Positions 20,501-33,667 of a stretch of 64,000 nt of DNA are shown here, piece by piece. Under the pieces are notes generated by a model. The model made no database searches and had not been told where the DNA came from. It worked only from the letters and a program-made list of their open reading frames with translations. Numbering within the stretch: position 1 is the stretch's first letter; every line of letters begins with the position of its first letter. The stretch covers positions 484,501-548,500 of the forward strand of contig JASJOG010000141.1 of NCBI GenBank assembly GCA_030142905.1, read 5' to 3'. The stretch is from Heliopora coerulea (taxonomy: Eukaryota; Cnidaria; Anthozoa; Scleralcyonacea; Helioporidae). Position numbers and translations under genes: made by a program.

Positions 20501-23500
20501 CTAGTTTCGCATTGATTTCAGTCACTTTAAGGTAAAATTAACGCAAATATTTGAGCTCGAAAAATTGGGAAAAAAGTAAAGGGGTTAACCTTTGGTTTTT
20601 GACGATTTTTCGACCAATTTCAAAGTTTCGAAATAAGGTCAGAATATTAAAGATTAGGCCAAAGAAACTAGTTTCGCATTGATTTCAGTCACTTGAAGGT
20701 AAAATTAAGGCGAATATTTGAGATCGAAAAATTTCGGAAAAAAGTAAAGGGGTTAACCTTTGGTTTTTGACGATTTTTGGACCAATTTTCAACTTTCGAA
20801 ATAAGAGCAGAATCTGAAAGTTTATTGCATAGAAAGTAGTTTTGCAGTGATTTGAGTGGTTTTTGAGGGAAATTACGTTGAAAATTTGAGGTGGAAAAAT
20901 TTGACCAAAATGTAAAGGGGTTAACCTTTGGTTTTTGACGATTTTTGGACCAATTTTCAACTTTCGAAATAAGAGCAGAATCTGAAAGTTTATTGCATAG
21001 AAAGTAGTTTTGCAGTGATTTGAGTGGTTTTTGAGGGAAATTACGTTGAAAATTTGAGGTGGAAAAATTTGACCAAAATGTAAAGGGGTTAACCTTTGGT
21101 TTTTGACGATTTTTCGACCAATTTTCAACTTTCGAAATAAAAGCAGAATCTGAAAGTTTATTGCATAGAAAGTAGTTTTGCAGTGATTTGAGTGGTTTTT
21201 GAGGGAAATTACGTTGAAAATTTGAGGTGGAAAAATTTGACCAAAATGTAAAGGGGTTAACCTTTGGTTTTTGAATATTTTTGGACCAATTTCAAAGTTT
21301 CGAAATAAGCTCAGATTATGAAAGATTAGGCCAAAGAAACTAATTTCGCATTGATTTCAGTCACTTGAAGGTAAAATTAACGCAAATATTTGAGTTCGAA
21401 AAATTGGTAAGAAAGTAAAGGGGTTAACCTTTGGTTTTTGACGATTTTTCGACCAATTTCCAAGTTTCGAAATAAGCTCAGAATATGAAAGATTAGGCCA
21501 AAAAAGCTAGTTTCGCATTGATTTCAGTCACTTTAAGGTAAAATTAACGCAAATATTTGAGTTCGAAAAATTGGGAAAAAAGTAAAGGGGTTAACCTTTG
21601 GTTTTTGACGATTTTTCGACCAATTTCAAAGTTTCGAAATAAGGTCAGAATATGAAAGATTAGGCCAAAGAAACTAGTTTCGCATTGATTTCAGTCACTT
21701 TAAAGTAAAATTAACGCAAATATTTGAGGTCTAAAAATTGGGAAAAAAGTAAAGGGGTTAACCTTTGGTTTTTGACGATTTTTCGACCAATTTCAAAGTT
21801 TCGAAATAAGCGTCAGAATATGAAAGATTAGGCCAAAGAAACTAGTTTCGCATTGATTTCAGTTACTTTAAGGTAAGATTAATGCAAATATTTGAGCTCG
21901 AAAAATTGGGAAAAAAGTAAAGGGGTTAACCTTTGGTTTTTGACGATTTTTCGCCCAATTTCCAAGTTTCGAAATAAGCTCAGAATATGAAAGATTAGGC
22001 CAAAGAAACTAGTTTCGCATTGATTTCAGTTACTTTAAGGTAAGATTAATGCAAATATTTGAGCTCGAAAAATTGGGACAAAAGTAAAGGGGTTAACCTT
22101 TGGTTTTTGACGATTTTTCGACCAATTTCAAAGTTTCGAAATAAGCTCAGAATATGAAAGATTAGGCCAAAGAAACTAGTTTCGCATTGATTTCAGTTAC
22201 TTTAAGGTAAGATTAATGCAAATATTTGAGTCGAAAAATTGGGAAAAAAGTAAAGGGGTTAACCTTTGGTTTTTGACGATTTTTCGACCAATTTCAAAGT
22301 TTCGAAATAAGCTGAGAATATGAAAGATTAGGCCAAAGAAACTAGTTTCGCATTGATTTCAGTCACTTTAAGGTAAAATTAACGCAAATATTTGAGGTCT
22401 AAAAATTGGGAAAAAAGTAAAGGGGTTAACCTTTGGTTTTTGACGATTTTTCGACCAATTTCAAAGTTTCGAAATAAGGTCAGAATATGAAAGATTAGGC
22501 CAAAGAAACTAGTTTCGCATTGATTTCAGTTACTTTAAGGTAAGATTAATGCAAATATTTGAGCTCGAAAAATTGGGAAAAAAGTAAAGGGGTTAACCTT
22601 TGGTTTTTGACGATTTTTCGCCCAATTTCCAAGTTTCGAAATAAGCTCAGAATATGAAAGATTAGGCCAAAGAAACTAGTTTCGCATTGATTTCAGTTAC
22701 TTTAAGGTAAGATTAATGCAAATATTTGAGCTCGAAAAATTGGGACAAAAGTAAAGGGGTTAACCTTTGGTTTTTGACGATTTTTCGACCAATTTCAAAG
22801 TTTCGAAATAAGCTGAGAATATGAAAGATTAGGCCAAAGAAACTAGTTTCGCATTGATTTCAGTCACTTTAAGGTAAAATTAAGGCGAATATTTGAGATC
22901 GAAAAATTTCGAAAAAAAGTAAAAGGGTTAACCTATGGTTTCTGACGATTTTTGGACCAATTTCCAAGTTTCGAAATAAGCTCAGAATATGAAAGATTAG
23001 GCCAAAGAAACTACTTTGGCATTGATTTCAGTCATTTTGAGGTAAAATTAAGGCGAATACTTGAGGTCGAAAAATTGGCAAAAAAAGTAAAGGGGTTAAC
23101 CCATGGTTTTTGACGATTTCTCGACCAATTTGAAACTTCCGAAATAAGCTAAGAATATGAAAGATTAGGCCAAAGAAACAAGTTTGGTATTGATTCCAGT
23201 CATTTCAAGGGAAAATTAAGGAGAATATTTGAGGTCGCAAAATTTCCAAAAAAAAGTAAAGGGGTTAACCTTTGGTTTTTGACAATTTTTCGCCCAATTT
23301 CAAAGTTTCGAAATAAGCTGAGAATATGAAAGATTAGGCCAAAGAAACTAATTTCGCATTGATTTCAGTTACTTTAAGGTAAGATTAATGCAAATATTTG
23401 AGTTCGAAAAATTGGGAAAAAAGTAAAGGGGTTAACCTTTGGTTTTTGACGATTTTTCGACCAATTTCAAAGTTTCGAAATTAGCTCAGAATATGAAAGA

Positions 23501-26500
23501 TTAGGCCAAAGAAACTAGTTTCGCATTGATTTCAGTCACTTTAACGTAAAATTAACGCAAATATTTGAGCTCGAAAAATTGGGACAAAAGTAAAGGGGTT
23601 AACCTTTGGTTTTTGACGATTTTTCGACCAATTTCAAAGTTTCGAAATAAGGTCAGAATATGAAAGATTAGGCCAAAGAAACTAGTTTCGCATTGATTTC
23701 AGTCACTTGAAGGTAAAATTAACGCAAATATTTGAGTTCGAAAAATTGGTAAGAAAGTAAAGGGGTTAACCTTTGGTTTTTGACGATTTTTCGACCAATT
23801 TCCAAGTTTCGAAATAAGGTCAGAATATGAAAGATTAGGCCAAAGAAACTAGTTTCGCATTGATTTCAGTCACTTGAAGGTAAAATTAACGCAAATATTT
23901 GAGTTCGAAAAATTGGTAAGAAAGTAAAGGGGTTAACCTTTGGTTTTTGACGATTTTTCGCCCAATTTCCAAGTTTCGAAATAAGCTCAGAATATGAAAG
24001 ATTAGGCAAAAAAAACTAGTTTCGCATTGATTTCAGTCACTTGAAGGTAAAATTAAAGCAAATATTTGAGGTCGAAAAATTGGGAAAAAAGTAAAGGGGT
24101 TAAGCTTTGGTTTTTGACGATTTTTCGCCCAATTTCCAAGTTTCGAAATAAGCTCAGAATATGAAAGATTAGGCCAAAAAAACTAGTTTCGCATTGATTT
24201 CAGTCACTTGAAGGTAAAATTAACGCAAATATTTGAGGTCGAAAAATTGGGAAAAAAGTAAAGGGGTTAAGCTTTGGTTTTTGACGATTTTTCGACCAAT
24301 TTCAAAGTTTCGAAATAAGCTCAGAATATGAAAGATTAGGCCAAAAAAACTAGTTTCGCATTGATTTCAGTCACTTTAAGGTAAAATTAAAGCAAATATT
24401 TGAGGTCGAAAAATTGGGAAAAAAGTAAAGGGGTTAACCTTTGGTTTTTGACGATTTTTCGACCAATTTCAAAGTTTCGAAATTAGCTCAGAATATGAAA
24501 GATTAGGCCAAAGAAACTAGTTTCGCATTGATTTCAGTCACTTTAAGGTAAAATTAAGGGAAATATTTGAAGTCAAAAAATTGGGAAAAAAGTAAAGGGG
24601 TTAACCTTTGGTTTTTGACGATTTTTCGACCAATTTCAAAGTTTCGAAATTAGCTCAGAATATGAAAGATTAGGCCAAAGAAACTAGTTTCGCATTGATT
24701 TCAGTTACTTTAAGGTAAGATTAATGCAAATATTTGAGCTCGAAAAATTGGGAAAAAAGTAAAGGGGTTAACCTTTGGTTTTTGACGATTTTTCGACCAA
24801 TTTCCAAGTTTCGAAATTAGCTCAGAATATGAAAGATTAGGCCAAAGAAACTAGTTTTGCATTGATTTCAGTTACTTTAAGGTAAGATTAATGCAAATAT
24901 TTGAGTTCGAAAAATTGGGAAAAAAGTAAAGGGGTTAACCTTTGGTTTTTGACGATTTTTCGACCAATTTCAAAGTTTCGAAATAAGGTCAGAATATGAA
25001 AGATTAGGCCAAAGAAACTAGTTTCGCATTGATTTCAGTCACTTTAAGGTAAAATTAACGCAAATATTTGAGCTCGAAAAATTGGGAAAAAAGTAAAGGG
25101 GTTAACCTTTGGTTTTTGACGATTTTTCGACCAATTTCAAAGTTTCGAAATAAGGTCAGAATATTAAAGATTAGGCCAAAGAAACTAGTTTCGCATTGAT
25201 TTCAGTCACTTGAAGGTAAAATTAAGGCGAATATTTGAGATCGAAAAATTTCGGAAAAAAGTAAAGGGGTTAACCTTTGGTTTTTGACGATTTTTGGACC
25301 AATTTTCAACTTTCGAAATAAGAGCAGAATCTGAAAGTTTATTGCATAGAAAGTAGTTTTGCAGTGATTTGAGTGGTTTTTGAGGGAAATTACGTTGAAA
25401 ATTTGAGGTGGAAAAATTTGACCAAAATGTAAAGGGGTTAACCTTTGGTTTTTGACGATTTTTGGACCAATTTTCAACTTTCGAAATAAGAGCAGAATCT
25501 GAAAGTTTATTGCATAGAAAGTAGTTTTGCAGTGATTTGAGTGGTTTTTGAGGGAAATTACGTTGAAAATTTGAGGTGGAAAAATTTGACCAAAATGTAA
25601 AGGGGTTAACCTTTGGTTTTTGACGATTTTTCGACCAATTTTCAACTTTCGAAATAAAAGCAGAATCTGAAAGTTTATTGCATAGAAAGTAGTTTTGCAG
25701 TGATTTGAGTGGTTTTTGAGGGAAATTACGTTGAAAATTTGAGGTGGAAAAATTTGACCAAAATGTAAAGGGGTTAACCTTTGGTTTTTGAATATTTTTG
25801 GACCAATTTCAAAGTTTCGAAATAAGCTCAGATTATGAAAGATTAGGCCAAAGAAACTAATTTCGCATTGATTTCAGTCACTTGAAGGTAAAATTAACGC
25901 AAATATTTGAGTTCGAAAAATTGGTAAGAAAGTAAAGGGGTTAACCTTTGGTTTTTGACGATTTTTCGACCAATTTCCAAGTTTCGAAATAAGCTCAGAA
26001 TATGAAAGATTAGGCCAAAAAAGCTAGTTTCGCATTGATTTCAGTCACTTTAAGGTAAAATTAACGCAAATATTTGAGTTCGAAAAATTGGGAAAAAAGT
26101 AAAGGGGTTAACCTTTGGTTTTTGACGATTTTTCGACCAATTTCAAAGTTTCGAAATAAGGTCAGAATATGAAAGATTAGGCCAAAGAAACTAGTTTCGC
26201 ATTGATTTCAGTCACTTTAAAGTAAAATTAACGCAAATATTTGAGGTCTAAAAATTGGGAAAAAAGTAAAGGGGTTAACCTTTGGTTTTTGACGATTTTT
26301 CGACCAATTTCAAAGTTTCGAAATAAGGTCAGAATATGAAAGATTAGGCCAAAGAAACTAGTTTCGCATTGATTTCAGTTACTTTAAGGTAAGATTAATG
26401 CAAATATTTGAGCTCGAAAAATTGGGAAAAAAGTAAAGGGGTTAACCTTTGGTTTTTGACGATTTTTCGCCCAATTTCCAAGTTTCGAAATAAGCTCAGA

Positions 26501-29500
26501 ATATGAAAGATTAGGCCAAAGAAACTAGTTTCGCATTGATTTCAGTTACTTTAAGGTAAGATTAATGCAAATATTTGAGCTCGAAAAATTGGGACAAAAG
26601 TAAAGGGGTTAACCTTTGGTTTTTGACGATTTTTCGACCAATTTCAAAGTTTCGAAATAAGCTGAGAATATGAAAGATTAGGCCAAAGAAACTAGTTTCG
26701 CATTGATTTCAGTCACTTTAAGGTAAAATTAAGGCGAATATTTGAGATCGAAAAATTTCGAAAAAAAGTAAAAGGGTTAACCTATGGTTTCTGACGATTT
26801 TTGGACCAATTTCCAAGTTTCGAAATAAGCTCAGAATATGAAAGATTAGGCCAAAGAAACTACTTTGGCATTGATTTCAGTCATTTTGAGGTAAAATTAA
26901 GGCGAATACTTGAGGTCGAAAAATTGGCAAAAAAAGTAAAGGGGTTAACCCATGGTTTTTGACGATTTCTCGACCAATTTGAAACTTCCGAAATAAGCTA
27001 AGAATATGAAAGATTAGGCCAAAGAAACAAGTTTGGTATTGATTCCAGTCATTTCAAGGGAAAATTAAGGAGAATATTTGAGGTCGCAAAATTTCCAAAA
27101 AAAAGTAAAGGGGTTAACCTTTGGTTTTTGACAATTTTTCGCCCAATTTCAAAGTTTCGAAATAAGCTGAGAATATGAAAGATTAGGCCAAAGAAACTAA
27201 TTTCGCATTGATTTCAGTTACTTTAAGGTAAGATTAATGCAAATATTTGAGTTCGAAAAATTGGGAAAAAAGTAAAGGGGTTAACCTTTGGTTTTTGACG
27301 ATTTTTCGACCAATTTCAAAGTTTCGAAATTAGCTCAGAATATGAAAGATTAGGCCAAAGAAACTAGTTTCGCATTGATTTCAGTCACTTTAACGTAAAA
27401 TTAACGCAAATATTTGAGCTCGAAAAATTGGGACAAAAGTAAAGGGGTTAACCTTTGGTTTTTGACGATTTTTCGACCAATTTCAAAGTTTCGAAATAAG
27501 GTCAGAATATGAAAGATTAGGCCAAAGAAACTAGTTTCGCATTGATTTCAGTCACTTGAAGGTAAAATTAACGCAAATATTTGAGTTCGAAAAATTGGTA
27601 AGAAAGTAAAGGGGTTAACCTTTGGTTTTTGACGATTTTTCGACCAATTTCAAAGTTTCGAAATAAGGTCAGAATATGAAAGATTAGGCCAAAGAAACTA
27701 GTTTCGCATTGATTTCAGTCACTTGAAGGTAAAATTAACGCAAATATTTGAGTTCGAAAAATTGGTAAGAAAGTAAAGGGGTTAACCTTTGGTTTTTGAC
27801 GATTTTTCGCCCAATTTCCAAGTTTCGAAATAAGCTCAGAATATGAAAGATTAGGCAAAAAAAACTAGTTTCGCATTGATTTCAGTCACTTGAAGGTAAA
27901 ATTAAAGCAAATATTTGAGGTCGAAAAATTGGGAAAAAAGTAAAGGGGTTAAGCTTTGGTTTTTGACGATTTTTCGCCCAATTTCCAAGTTTCGAAATAA
28001 GCTCAGAATATGAAAGATTAGGCCAAAAAAACTAGTTTCGCATTGATTTCAGTCACTTGAAGGTAAAATTAACGCAAATATTTGAGGTCGAAAAATTGGG
28101 AAAAAAGTAAAGGGGTTAAGCTTTGGTTTTTGACGATTTTTCGACCAATTTCAAAGTTTCGAAATAAGCTCAGAATATGAAAGATTAGGCCAAAAAAACT
28201 AGTTTCGCATTGATTTCAGTCACTTTAAGGTAAAATTAAAGCAAATATTTGAGGTCGAAAAATTGGGAAAAAAGTAAAGGGGTTAACCTTTGGTTTTTGA
28301 CGATTTTTCGACCAATTTCAAAGTTTCGAAATTAGCTCAGAATATGAAAGATTAGGCCAAAGAAACTAGTTTCGCATTGATTTCAGTCACTTTAAGGTAA
28401 AATTAAGGGAAATATTTGAAGTCAAAAAATTGGGAAAAAAGTAAAGGGGTTAACCTTTGGTTTTTGACGATTTTTCGACCAATTTCAAAGTTTCGAAATT
28501 AGCTCAGAATATGAAAGATTAGGCCAAAGAAACTAGTTTCGCATTGATTTCAGTTACTTTAAGGTAAGATTAATGCAAATATTTGAGCTCGAAAAATTGG
28601 GAAAAAAGTAAAGGGGTTAACCTTTGGTTTTTGACGATTTTTCGACCAATTTCCAAGTTTCGAAATTAGCTCAGAATATGAAAGATTAGGCCAAAGAAAC
28701 TAGTTTTGCATTGATTTCAGTTACTTTAAGGTAAGATTAATGCAAATATTTGAGTTCGAAAAATTGGGAAAAAAGTAAAGGGGTTAACCTTTGGTTTTTG
28801 ACGATTTTTCGACCAATTTCAAAGTTTCGAAATAAGGTCAGAATATGAAAGATTAGGCCAAAGAAACTAGTTTCGCATTGATTTCAGTCACTTTAAGGTA
28901 AAATTAACGCAAATATTTGAGCTCGAAAAATTGGGAAAAAAGTAAAGGGGTTAACCTTTGGTTTTTGACGATTTTTCGACCAATTTCAAAGTTTCGAAAT
29001 AAGGTCAGAATATTAAAGATTAGGCCAAAGAAACTAGTTTCGCATTGATTTCAGTCACTTGAAGGTAAAATTAAGGCGAATATTTGAGATCGAAAAATTT
29101 CGGAAAAAAGTAAAGGGGTTAACCTTTGGTTTTTGACGATTTTTGGACCAATTTTCAACTTTCGAAATAAGAGCAGAATCTGAAAGTTTATTGCATAGAA
29201 AGTAGTTTTGCAGTGATTTGAGTGGTTTTTGAGGGAAATTACGTTGAAAATTTGAGGTGGAAAAATTTGACCAAAATGTAAAGGGGTTAACCTTTGGTTT
29301 TTGACGATTTTTGGACCAATTTTCAACTTTCGAAATAAGAGCAGAATCTGAAAGTTTATTGCATAGAAAGTAGTTTTGCAGTGATTTGAGTGGTTTTTGA
29401 GGGAAATTACGTTGAAAATTTGAGGTGGAAAAATTTGACCAAAATGTAAAGGGGTTAACCTTTGGTTTTTGACGATTTTTCGACCAATTTTCAACTTTCG

Positions 29501-32005
29501 AAATAAAAGCAGAATCTGAAAGTTTATTGCATAGAAAGTAGTTTTGCAGTGATTTGAGTGGTTTTTGAGGGAAATTACGTTGAAAATTTGAGGTGGAAAA
29601 ATTTGACCAAAATGTAAAGGGGTTAACCTTTGGTTTTTGAATATTTTTGGACCAATTTCAAAGTTTCGAAATAAGCTCAGATTATGAAAGATTAGGCCAA
29701 AGAAACTAATTTCGCATTGATTTCAGTCACTTGAAGGTAAAATTAACGCAAATATTTGAGTTCGAAAAATTGGTAAGAAAGTAAAGGGGTTAACCTTTGG
29801 TTTTTGACGATTTTTCGACCAATTTCCAAGTTTCGAAATAAGCTCAGAATATGAAAGATTAGGCCAAAAAAGCTAGTTTCGCATTGATTTCAGTCACTTT
29901 AAGGTAAAATTAACGCAAATATTTGAGTTCGAAAAATTGGGAAAAAAGTAAAGGGGTTAACCTTTGGTTTTTGACGATTTTTCGACCAATTTCAAAGTTT
30001 CGAAATAAGGTCAGAATATGAAAGATTAGGCCAAAGAAACTAGTTTCGCATTGATTTCAGTCACTTTAAAGTAAAATTAACGCAAATATTTGAGGTCTAA
30101 AAATTGGGAAAAAAGTAAAGGGGTTAACCTTTGGTTTTTGACGATTTTTCGACCAATTTCAAAGTTTCGAAATAAGGTCAGAATATGAAAGATTAGGCCA
30201 AAGAAACTAGTTTCGCATTGATTTCAGTTACTTTAAGGTAAGATTAATGCAAATATTTGAGCTCGAAAAATTGGGAAAAAAGTAAAGGGGTTAACCTTTG
30301 GTTTTTGACGATTTTTCGCCCAATTTCCAAGTTTCGAAATAAGCTCAGAATATGAAAGATTAGGCCAAAGAAACTAGTTTCGCATTGATTTCAGTTACTT
30401 TAAGGTAAGATTAATGCAAATATTTGAGCTCGAAAAATTGGGACAAAAGTAAAGGGGTTAACCTTTGGTTTTTGACGATTTTTCGACCAATTTCAAAGTT
30501 TCGAAATAAGCTCAGAATATGAAAGATTAGGCCAAAGAAACTAGTTTCGCATTGATTTCAGTTACTTTAAGGTAAGATTAATGCAAATATTTGAGCTCGA
30601 AAAATTGGGACAAAAGTAAAGGGGTTAACCTTTGGTTTTTGACGATTTTTCGACCAATTTCAAAGTTTCGAAATAAGGTCAGAATATGAAAGATTAGGTC
30701 AAAGAAACTAGTTTCGCATTGATTTCAGTCACTTGAAAGTAAAATTAACGCAAATATTTGAGTTCGAAAAATTGGTAAGAAAGTAAAGGGGTTAAGCTTT
30801 GGTTTTTGACGATTTTTCGACCAATTTCCAAGTTTCGAAATAAGGTCAGAATATGAAAGATTAGGCCAAAAAAACTAGTTTCGCATTGATTTCAGTCACT
30901 TGAAGGTAAAATTAACGCAAATATTTGAGTTCGAAAAATTGGGAAAAAAGTAAAGGGGTTAACCTTTGGTTTTTGACGATTTTTCGACCAATTTCCAAGT
31001 TTCGAAATAAGGTCAGAATATGAAAGATTAGGCCAAAGAAACTAGTTTCGCATTGATTTCAGTCACTTTAAGATAAAATTAAGGCGAATATTTGAGATCG
31101 AAAAATTTCGGAAAAAAGTAACGCAAATATTTGAGTTCGAAAAATTGGGAAAAAAGTAAAGGGGTTAAGCTTTGGTTTTTGAAGATTTTTCGCCCAATTT
31201 CAAAGTTTCGAAATATGCTCAAAATATGAAAGATTAGGCCAAGGAAACTTGTTTCGCATTGATTTCAGTTACTTTAAGGTAAGATTAATGCAAATATTTG
31301 AGTTCGAAAAATTGGCAAAAAAGTAAAGGGGTTAACCTTTGGTTATTGACAATTTTTCGCCCAATTTCAAAGTTTCGAAATAAGCTGAGAATATGAAAGA
31401 TTAGGCCAAAGAAACTAGTTTCGCATTGATTTCAGTCACTTTAAGGTAAAATTAAGGCGAATATTTGAGATCGAAAAATTTCGAAAAAAAGTAAAAGGGT
31501 TAACCTATGGTTTCTGACGATTTTTGGACCAATTTCCAAGTTTCGAAATAAGCTCAGAATATGAAAGATTAGGCCAAAGAAACTACTTTGGCATTGATTT
31601 CAGTCATTTTGAGGTAAAATTAAGGCGAATACTTGAGGTCGAAAAATTGGCAAAAAAAGTAAAGGGGTTAACCCATGGTTTTTGACGATTTCTCGACCAA
31701 TTTGAAACTTCCGAAATAAGCTAAGAATATGAAAGATTAGGCCAAAGAAACAAGTTTGGTATTGATTCCAGTCATTTTAAGGGAAAATTAAGGAGAATAT
31801 TTGAGGTCGCAAAATTTCCAAAAAAAAGTAAAGGGGTTAACCAACGGTTTTTGACGATTTTTAGACCAATTTCAAAGTTTCGAAATAAGCTCAGAATATG
31901 AAAGATTAGCCGAAACAAATTAGTTTGGCATTGCTTTCTGTTATTTTAATGTAAAATTAAGAGTAATATTTGATGTCGAAAAATTTTCAAAAAAAAGTAG
32001 AGGGT
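17541..32005. repeat. Satellite array, ~168-bp monomers, ~86 copies, higher-order organised
   Basis: Each monomer contains gtaaaggggttaacctttgg, tttttgacgatttttcgacc, agtttcgaaataag, a gattaggccaaagaaactag block and gcattgatttcag. The spacing of the gggttaacc landmark is 167-168 bp. Monomers at the two edges are most diverged, as in typical arrays. Larger blocks recur: a variant with ttaacctatggtttctgacg starts at 18411, 22928, 26777 and 31500. A distinct three-monomer subfamily occurs at 20760, 25277 and 29126. The array holds no gene. Its antisense 147-codon frame, seen three times, reflects the 3n monomer length. Confidence 0.97.
20760..21265. repeat. Divergent three-monomer satellite subfamily, block 1 (also 25277-25782 and 29126-29631)
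   Basis: Three consecutive monomers differ consistently from the rest: gagcagaatctgaaagttta, attgcatagaaagtagtttt, gagtggtttttgagggaaat and ttgaccaaaatgt. They are nearly identical to one another and to the triplets 4,517 and 8,366 bp downstream. The block is the clearest marker of higher-order duplication. Confidence 0.93.
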
Positions 32006-32262
32006 TTAAATTCACCTGGGATTTATTAGGCAAAATGAAAAGTTGAATTTTGGCTTATTTTGATTTTGTGTAATAAATTCCATGGGAGTTGGAATTCCCT
32101 TGGAAATTAAATAATTTTTCAGTTTTGACTTAAATTGCGTTGGGAATTAGAATTCCCCGGGTATTTATTACACCAAGTGAAAAATTTAATTTTGGCCGAT
32201 TTTGACTTGGTTTAATAAATGCCATGGGAATTAACCAATTTTTCACCTGGGGAATTAAATCA
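32006..32262 (-). repeat. Right satellite border: 66-bp family in inverted orientation
   Basis: Read on the minus strand, the segment gives the same order of motifs as the left border: tggcatttatta, then aagtcaaaatcggccaaaat, then a tttttcacttggtgtaataa-like stretch and ccggggaattctaattccc. It is more diverged than the left border and has about two to three units. It gives the satellite region inverted flanks. Confidence 0.7.
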
Positions 32263-32309
32263 TTAACGGGTTTACGCGCAAGTAAACAAATATTCAAATT
32301 GCCAAGGTG

Positions 32310-32660
32310 CAAGTAAAATGCTTAAGAATCAATGCGTGAGGGAAATAAAATGCTTAAGTATTAATGCATGAGGAAAATAAAATGCCTAAGTATCAATGCG
32401 GCAAGGAAATAAAATGCCTAAATATCAATTCGTGACGGAAATAAAATGCCTAGACATCGATGCGCAAGGAAATCAAATGCCCAAGTAGCAATGTGCAAGC
32501 AGGAATATAGATGACAATTATAGCCATGTAACGAAGTGCTTACGTACCTATGCGCAAGGCAAAAAAAAAATCCCTAACCACCAACGCCCAAGGAAGAACA
32601 GGTGCCTAAGTAACTACGCGCAAGCGAACAGATACCCAAGTGCCTTAGGAGAAGGGAAGA
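32310..32660. repeat. Degenerate ~32-bp minisatellite
   Basis: About ten imperfect units of the form gcgcaaggaaataaaatgcc followed by taagtatcaat. Units decay toward the right end. Confidence 0.8.
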
Positions 32661-32717
32661 AATGCGTAAGGAGAAAGACGCCAAAGGCACTAAACTGCTA
32701 GCGGAAATACACATAAG

Positions 32718-32943
32718 CCGGTTGTTCAAAGCACGGTTAGTGCTAATCCGGATTACCAGTTGATCTATTGTTTAGGTTTTGTTTATTTTGGTTGAACAAT
32801 CTAGTTGAGTTCACATCTTAAAACCCAGTGCATACACCCAAAATCTCCATAACAGAATTCCGCCTTTTCTCAGCAGCGTGGTCGTACAGGTGTCCACGTT
32901 TTTGCTAATCTTGGATTAAGCTAATCGCCTTTTGTACAACCGG
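32718..32943. mobile_element. MITE-like element with ccggttgt termini
   Basis: The left arm ccggttgttcaaagcacggt...gctaatccggatta is mirrored by taatcttggattaagctaat...cttttgtacaaccgg. It is about 226 bp with no coding frame. Confidence 0.7.
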
Positions 32944-33279
32944 GACCCGATGTATCTATGCACAAGTGGAAAAGGGCGCAACCGAAAGCAATACCGAGTA
33001 CTACACATTTTACTGTTTATTACCAGAAAATATACTATTATTTACACCAACCTCGAAAATACATTAAACAAAAAATATTTCGTGATCAAAGCTTACAGTA
33101 CAGAAATCTAACACTTAAAAACCTTTTCAAATACGTGAAATTTGATGTGTTAGCAAAGTGCTGTGAACCAGTTTGAAATATACATGTTTGTACTCCATGT
33201 AACCTTCAATCGACCCTGCTATAGACTGAGCCAATGTCATGCACACTTGAAATCTTATTGTCTCCAATGGTACAAGTAC

Positions 33280-33450
33280 AATGGTGTTAATGGTCGTCTA
33301 TTGGCGCTATTGAACGCCTTTTAATGCTAAAGTTGGGTATATATGGTAGCGATGTTATTTTCCATGCAATAATTGTAAATTAGTGTCGATTTAATAAAAT
33401 GAATGTATTTTCCTTTGAATGAGCTCGAAGTTGGTGTTAATGCTAGTATA
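33280..33450. mobile_element. Half-arm relative of the 13605-13993 foldback
   Basis: ggtgttaatggtcgtctatt, then tggcgctatt, taataaaatgaatgtat and gttggtgttaatgct occur in the same order as the right arm of the foldback in the receptor intron. The opposite arm is absent here. Confidence 0.65.
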
Positions 33451-33504
33451 TTTGCTGGCAATAAATAGCTAAAAGTACAATGTGCAACCCAAAAAATACC
33501 TTAT

Positions 33505-33550
33505 ATTAGAGAGAGAGAGAAATAAATATATACATATACATATATATATA
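33505..33550. repeat. GA/TA microsatellite
   Basis: gagagagaga followed by an atatacatata run, directly left of the next foldback element. Confidence 0.8.
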
Positions 33551-33667
33551 CTCGGTTTCTAAAGATCTGAAATATTTATTGCTACTTTAAGTTTCACGCA
33601 TTTCAGCGATCATCAGGCAACTGAAACTTAAAGTAGTAATAAATATTTCAGATCTTTAGAAACCGAG
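33551..33667. mobile_element. Foldback element with hammerhead-like core in its loop
   Basis: Perfectly matched outer arms (ctcggtttctaaagatctga...) enclose a centre. Read on the minus strand, the centre gives CTGATGA (33610-33616), a CGC/GCG mini-stem and GAAAC (33591-33595), the conserved blocks of a hammerhead ribozyme. Here the GAAAC is also part of the outer palindrome, so normal hammerhead stems I and III are not evident. No coding frame. Confidence 0.7.

Noticed and set aside
20685..21128. A 147-codon minus-strand frame repeated identically at 25202-25645 and 29051-29494
   Set aside because: It lies wholly inside satellite monomers whose 168-bp period is a multiple of three, so an open frame in one monomer stays open in the next. 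The translation repeats every 56 residues with no domain.
17541..32005. CRISPR-like array
   Set aside because: Repeats are head-to-tail without unique spacers, the monomers are 168 bp and the context is eukaryotic.
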